From JBFAPK01 sp040676675 (lineage in GTDB: Bacteria; Actinomycetota; Actinomycetes; Mycobacteriales; Micromonosporaceae): a stretch of DNA of 64,000 nt. Below, piece by piece: positions 60,086-64,000 of the stretch. A model generated the notes under the pieces. That model saw nothing but the letters and a program-made list of their open reading frames with translations. It was not told where the DNA came from and made no database searches. The first letter of the stretch is position 1, and each line of letters starts with the position of its first letter. The position numbers and the translations under genes are program-made. The DNA lies in contig NZ_JBFAPK010000009.1 of NCBI RefSeq assembly GCF_040676675.1, forward strand, positions 124,001 to 188,000, written 5' to 3'.

Positions 60086-61048
60086 TTGTCGTCCGTCCGG
60101 AATCTGTTACGCGCCGTAGTCCTGGTTGGCCTCTCCATCGGCCTGATCACTCCCGCCGCCGCGGTACGGGCCGCGCCGTCGGCCAGCGAACTGACGAAAC
60201 AGATCAACCAGAAATCGGCCGAACTAGAGAAAATCATCGAGTCGTACAACAAGCTCAACGGCGAGATCAAGACCACGAAGGAGACGGCGGCGCAACTCAG
60301 CGCCAAGATGGCGCCGCTGGAACAGCAGCTCGACGTGGGGCGGGCGCAGATCGGCCTGCTGGCCGCGAACGCGTACAAGACCGGGCGGCTGCAGAACGCC
60401 GGCGCGCTGCTCGACCCGGCCGGCGCCGAGACGCTGATCGACCGGCTGAACAGCCTCGACCAGCTCGCGCGCGAACGCCAGCGGACGCTCGCCGGCTTCG
60501 ACCAGACCCAGCGCGCCTATCTCGACCAGAAGGCGCAGCTGGACGCGACGCTGGCCCGGCAGAACGCCCAGGCCGCGCAGCTGAGCGCGGGCCGGAAGAA
60601 GATCGAGGGCGACCTCGGCAAGCTCTACGACATGCGCAAGCAGGCGTACGGCTCGGCGACGACCCCGGGCAGCGCGTACAAGGGCACGATCCCCAAGATC
60701 GCCGGTTCGGCCGGCAAGGCCGTGACGTACGCCTTCAACGCCATCGGCAAGCCGTACGTGTACGCCGCCGACGGCCCGGACAGCTACGACTGCTCCGGCC
60801 TCACGATGGCCGCGTGGAAGGCGGCGGGCAAGTCGCTGCCGCACAACGCGGCGCAGCAGTGGGACGTGGTGGCGCACATCAGCCGCGGCTCGCTGCAACC
60901 GGGTGATCTCGTCTTCTACAGCGGCCTCGGCCACGTCGCCATCTACGTGGGCAGTGGCAAGGTCATCCACGCGCCGCAACCCGGGGAGAGCGTCACCCAG
61001 GCGAGCGTGGACATGATGACCCCGTACGGCTACGGTCGGGTCCGCTGA
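60086..61048 (+). CDS. Exported NlpC/P60 peptidoglycan endopeptidase (RipA-like)
   Basis: This 320-residue hydrolase is exported (VVLVGLSIGLITPAAAVRAA signal), with a coiled coil from about residues 35-190 (SELTKQINQKSAELEKIIES). The C-terminal NlpC/P60 domain has the catalytic Cys in DSYDCSGLTMAAWKAAG, His in GLGHVAIYVGSGKVIHAP and final polar residue further on. RipA-like enzymes cut between D-Glu and DAP and act in cell separation. The TTG at 60086 is inferred from frame and signal peptide; the ribosome site (GGAAGG) is farther away than usual, so the start is uncertain. Confidence 0.9.
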   Translation: MSSVRNLLRAVVLVGLSIGLITPAAAVRAAPSASELTKQINQKSAELEKIIESYNKLNGEIKTTKETAAQLSAKMAPLEQQLDVGRAQIGLLAANAYKTGRLQNAGALLDPAGAETLIDRLNSLDQLARERQRTLAGFDQTQRAYLDQKAQLDATLARQNAQAAQLSAGRKKIEGDLGKLYDMRKQAYGSATTPGSAYKGTIPKIAGSAGKAVTYAFNAIGKPYVYAADGPDSYDCSGLTMAAWKAAGKSLPHNAAQQWDVVAHISRGSLQPGDLVFYSGLGHVAIYVGSGKVIHAPQPGESVTQASVDMMTPYGYGRVR

Positions 61049-61395
61049 CCTGGCCGGACGACGACGGCGCCGGTCCCCGCCCGGGCCGGTCGGGGCGGCG
61101 GGGCGCCGCGCTGGTCGGCCTCGCCGCCGTCACGCTGCTGATCGTGCTGGCCTGCCTGGCCGGGCGTGCCCTCCTCGGCGGCCTCGCCGGCGACGGCACG
61201 CTGACCGCCCGGTCGTCCTGTGCGGAGTTCCTCCGCGCGCCGTCGGCCGACCAGGCCCGCGCGATCGAGGAGGTCGCGCTCGCCGGGGGCGTGTCGGGCC
61301 TCGACGCCCGCCTCGCCCAGCCAGCCGTCGTCCACTACTGCGCCGGGCGGCCCGGCGCCCGGCTCGGCGAGGTGGTCGCGAAACTCGGCGGTTGA
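61045..61395 (+). CDS. Small membrane-anchored hypothetical protein
   Basis: This frame follows the NlpC/P60 gene and has a charged start (PDDDGAGPRPGRSGRRG), one membrane helix (AALVGLAAVTLLIVLACLAG) and an external domain with two Cys (TARSSCAEFLRAPSADQARA, VVHYCAGRPGARLGEVVAKL). About 116 residues if read from CTG 61045, which overlaps the upstream stop; no ATG, GTG or TTG precedes the helix in frame. The start is therefore unresolved. Function unknown. Confidence 0.55.
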   Translation: MTWPDDDGAGPRPGRSGRRGAALVGLAAVTLLIVLACLAGRALLGGLAGDGTLTARSSCAEFLRAPSADQARAIEEVALAGGVSGLDARLAQPAVVHYCAGRPGARLGEVVAKLGG

Positions 61396-61468
61396 GCGAG
61401 GCCGTGCCGGCGCGAGAAACCGCGCCGGCACGGTTACCCGAAAAGGCCGGCCCGGCGCGGGTACGCGA

Positions 61469-61505
61469 AAAGGCCGGTCCCCCGAGATCCGGGGGACCGG
61501 CCTTT
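61469..61505. terminator. Strong bidirectional terminator
   Basis: AAAGGCCGGTCCCCC, loop GAGATCC, then its exact complement ending CCTTT: a 15-pair stem flanked by A-run and T-run, thus active in both directions between convergent genes. Confidence 0.9.
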
Positions 61506-61527
61506 CAGCTGTTGTCTCGCCCTGCCG

Positions 61528-62529
61528 CTAGGCGGCCTGCAGGCCCTCCGCCCGGGCGAGTTCCCGCAGCCGACCCAGCGCCTGGATCTCGAGCTGCCGG
61601 ATCCGCTCCCGGGAGAGCGAGAAGCGCGACGCCACCTCGGTCAGCGAGTGCTCGCGGCCGTCCTCCAGCCCGTACCGGGCCCGCATGATGCCGGCCGAAC
61701 GGTCGTCGAGGTGGTTCAGCAGTCCCTCGATGCGCTGCCGCTCCAGCCCAGTGAGGACGATCTCCTCCGGCGAGGGCGCGTCGCTGTCCGCGACGAGGTC
61801 GCCGAGGTTCGTGTCGCCGTCGTCGCCGACCGGGGTGTCCAGCGAGACGGTGTCCTGCGACCAGCGCACCAGCTCGTGCACCCGCTCCACCGGCACGCCC
61901 AGCGCCGCGGCGATCTGCTCGGGCTCCGGGTCGGAACCCAGCTCGCGGGTGAGCTGACGGGCGACGTTGCGCATCCGGTTGACGTCCTCGACGAGGTGCA
62001 CCGGCAGACGTACCGTCCGCTCCTGCTGCGCGATGGCCCGGCTGATCGCCTGGCGGATCCACCAGGTCGCGTACGTGGAGAACTTGTAGCCGCGCTCGTA
62101 GTCGAACTTCTCGACCGCGCGGACCAGGCCGGTGTTGCCCTCCTGGATCAGGTCGAGCATCGGCATCCCCGAGCGGACGTACCGCCGGGCGATCGAGACG
62201 ACCAGCCGCAGGTTCGCGCGAATGAAGAGGTCCTTGGCCCGCTCGCCCTCGACGACGAGCCGCTCCAGCTCCTCCCGGCCGACGCCGTCCGGGATCCGGT
62301 CCTCGCCGATCAGGTGCTCGGCGTACAGGCCGGCCTCGATGGCCTTCGAGAGGTCGACCTCCCTGGCCGCGTCGAGTAGCGGCGTCCGGGAGATCTCGTG
62401 CAGGTACACGCCAACCAGGTCGCGCTCCTCGGCGACCTCGTCGGTCCGCATCCCGATATTCTTCTCCACGTTGCCCACGGTCCCCTCGCTCGCGCCGGTT
62501 ACCCGGTTCTTCGCCGTCCCCACGTTCAT
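61528..62529 (-). CDS. Principal-type (group 2) sigma-70 factor
   Basis: This 333-residue sigma factor resembles HrdD/SigB-type group 2 factors. Region 1.2 (DLVGVYLHEISRTPLLDAAR), 2.1-2.4 (RANLRLVVSIARRYVRSGMP, LIQEGNTGLVRAVEKFDYER, YKFSTYATWWIRQAISRAI), 3 (LPVHLVEDVNRMRNVARQL) and 4.2 (SLTEVASRFSLSRERIRQLE) are all present. The start MNVGTAKNRV at 62529 has GGAGGGG about five bases upstream and is preferred to the longer frame. No anti-sigma gene is adjacent. The 426-base region upstream contains no gene. Confidence 0.95.
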   Translation of the reverse strand: MNVGTAKNRVTGASEGTVGNVEKNIGMRTDEVAEERDLVGVYLHEISRTPLLDAAREVDLSKAIEAGLYAEHLIGEDRIPDGVGREELERLVVEGERAKDLFIRANLRLVVSIARRYVRSGMPMLDLIQEGNTGLVRAVEKFDYERGYKFSTYATWWIRQAISRAIAQQERTVRLPVHLVEDVNRMRNVARQLTRELGSDPEPEQIAAALGVPVERVHELVRWSQDTVSLDTPVGDDGDTNLGDLVADSDAPSPEEIVLTGLERQRIEGLLNHLDDRSAGIMRARYGLEDGREHSLTEVASRFSLSRERIRQLEIQALGRLRELARAEGLQAA

Positions 62530-62955
62530 CAGCCCCTCCCCCGTAACTTCCGCTGTGCCTCGCGGTGCTGACACCTACACAACAGATGAGACGCGTTGGG
62601 GATTCCGTCTCGTGAGTCGAAACTGTCACGAATGCCTGAGTGGTTGCTGAGAGCACGGTCGACGTTTGCTGTCAGCCACCGGGTCAGGTGATTCGGAGCC
62701 TGGCGGCGCTGCCGGCGCGGGATCATCCCTGCACCAGTTGCCCGAATCATGGCAACACCGAGACCCCGCGGCGCACAGCGACCCAGGTCACCGCCGCCCT
62801 GCGATCCTCGTCACCACAGTCGTAACACCCGTCACAACAAGTGACACGTACCCCTGCACGCACCGGTTCACCCATGCAGACCAGGGATACCCCGCCGTCA
62901 GGTGAACAATCCGGAGCCTCGACAAAGTCCTGCCGCGGCCCCGGCGGGCGTGAGG
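62530..62955. other. Intergenic region upstream of the sigma factor gene
   Basis: No gene is supported. The interval is less GC-rich than average and holds short AT patches (ACACAACAGATGAGACGCG near 62575; GTCACAACAAGTGACACGTA near 62829, which is an imperfect GTCAC/GTGAC inverted repeat). Confidence 0.35.
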
Positions 62956-63948
62956 TCAGGAACCGAGCAGGGCGAGGGCCTCGCGTACGTGGTCCTCGGA
63001 GCGGGCCAGCGCGGCGCGGGCGTCAGCCACCTTGGCCCCGGAGATGAGCGAGACCAGCGCGGGCTTAAGGTCCCCGTCGGCCTCCATCAGCGCGCGCCGG
63101 GAGACCTCCTCGGTACGGCCGCTGGCCTCCATGAGGATCGAAATCATCCGACCCCGCAGCTTCGCGTTGGTCGCCACCATGTCGATCATCAGATTGGAGT
63201 AGACCCGGCCGAGCCGGACCATCACCGCCGTGGAGAAGGCGTTGAGCACCAGCTTCTGCGCGGTGGCGGCCTTCATCCGGGTCGATCCGGTGACCACCTC
63301 CGGTCCGGTGTCGACTCCGATGAAGACCGAGACGGAGCGCGCCACCGACGCGCCGGGGTTGGCGCAGAGCATCACGGTCTCCGCGCCGCGCGCCCGGGCC
63401 GCCCGCAGCGCGCCCAGCACGTACGGGGTGCGTCCGCTCGCGGCGAGTCCGACGACCAGGTCACCGGCCTGTACGCACCCCTCCGCCTCGGCCGCGCCGC
63501 CGGGCTCGTCGTCCTCGGCGTCCTCCACGGCGCGCCACATCGCCTCCGCGCCGCCGGCGAGGTGGGCGCAGAACCAGTGCCGTGGCGAGTTGAAGGTGGG
63601 CGCCAGCTCGGCCGCGTCGAGCACGCCCAGCCGGCCGGAGGTACCGGCGCCGAAGTAGTGCACCCGGTGCCCCTCGCGCAGCGCGCGTACCGCCAGGTCG
63701 ACGGCGGCGGTGATCTCGTCGAGCACGCCGGAGACGGCGGCGGGTACCCGTCGGTCCGCCTCGTTGATCACCTGGAGGATGCCGCGCGTCGACATCAGGT
63801 CCAGGTCCGCGCTCTCCGGGTTGCGCAGCTCGGTCGGGGCGGCGACGCGTACCGCCCGCCGGCGCAGCTCCCCCGCCCCGGGCTCCCCGGGCGCCTGGAC
63901 GGCGACGTCGGGTACGGCCGCCTCGGGCTCAACCCGCTCGGCCGTCAT
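62956..63948 (-). CDS. murQ: N-acetylmuramic acid 6-phosphate etherase
   Basis: This 330-residue etherase splits MurNAc-6-phosphate into GlcNAc-6-phosphate and lactate in cell-wall recycling. SIS-domain motifs are clear: VHYFGAGTSGRLGVLDAAEL, PTFNSPRHWFCAHLAGG, VVGLAASGRTPYVLGALRA, and the signature TGSTRMKAATAQKLVLNAFS. Length is normal. The ATG at 63948 has GGAGG five bases upstream. The first 40 residues (MTAERVEPEAAVPDVAVQAP) form a non-conserved extension. The remaining 52 bases to the right edge show no gene. Confidence 0.96.
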   Translation of the reverse strand: MTAERVEPEAAVPDVAVQAPGEPGAGELRRRAVRVAAPTELRNPESADLDLMSTRGILQVINEADRRVPAAVSGVLDEITAAVDLAVRALREGHRVHYFGAGTSGRLGVLDAAELAPTFNSPRHWFCAHLAGGAEAMWRAVEDAEDDEPGGAAEAEGCVQAGDLVVGLAASGRTPYVLGALRAARARGAETVMLCANPGASVARSVSVFIGVDTGPEVVTGSTRMKAATAQKLVLNAFSTAVMVRLGRVYSNLMIDMVATNAKLRGRMISILMEASGRTEEVSRRALMEADGDLKPALVSLISGAKVADARAALARSEDHVREALALLGS

Positions 63949-64000
63949 GCCCGCCTCCGGTGGGAACCGATCCGGTGCGGCTGCACGGCCTCGGCGGTCG

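Overview
The window is high-GC (roughly 70-75%) actinobacterial chromosome and looks like Micromonosporaceae (Micromonospora or a close relative). Signs of this are an FxSxx-COOH RiPP locus, paired XRE/DUF5753 and DUF397 regulators, an F420/PPOX-type flavoprotein, DUF3817, DUF1360, DUF6158 and DUF6232 proteins, a RipA-like NlpC/P60 protein, and frequent GTG starts. Many genes have a TANNNT -10 box 6-8 bases before the start codon and no Shine-Dalgarno, which points to leaderless mRNAs. No rRNA, tRNA, CRISPR array, integrase or transposase was found.

Layout. 1-2.4 kb: fxsA (peptide ending FNSSI) and fxsB (radical SAM/SPASM plus HExxH; runs off the left edge). 2.6-13.6 kb: mostly single metabolic and stress genes: HxlR regulator with divergent oxidoreductase, AlkB-like dioxygenase, PEP-mutase/isocitrate-lyase-like enzyme, an Hsp20 gene behind a textbook CIRCE operator, DinB, DUF4259, hydrolase, ECF sigma factor, pentapeptide-repeat protein, isochorismatase and a GlxA-type regulator. 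13.7-22.8 kb: small membrane proteins, D-Ala-D-Ala carboxypeptidase, an MFS transporter, an aldo/keto reductase and an overlapping kinase / kinase-like / response regulator set. 23-26.5 kb: hydrolase, secreted protein, a 33-codon ORF and a second MFS transporter.

26.5-39 kb is the main accessory block: two giant exported proteins in one minus-strand operon, a 2235-residue six-LamG protein and, 30 bases downstream, a 1917-residue RHS/YD-repeat protein with an unrecognised Cys-rich C-terminal domain. No immunity gene follows it.

39-50 kb: cupin-like protein, glycogen-debranching-type glucosidase with an SCP2 protein, CBS protein, NmrA-type reductase, asd with a PPOX protein, a two-subunit M16 peptidase operon and a metallophosphoesterase. 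50.2-51.5 kb: a class I DAHP synthase preceded by a 19-codon leader peptide rich in Trp, Tyr and Phe and then by an intrinsic terminator, a good candidate for aromatic amino-acid attenuation. 51.8-64 kb: bifunctional penicillin-binding protein, many small actinobacterial families, a WhiJ-like regulator with two DUF397 proteins, NlpC/P60 hydrolase, a principal-type sigma factor and murQ. Cell-wall enzymes recur (carboxypeptidase, PBP, NlpC/P60, MurQ) but are not in one operon.

Start codons were chosen from Shine-Dalgarno, TANNNT spacing or overlap with the upstream gene. Where none helped, this is said.
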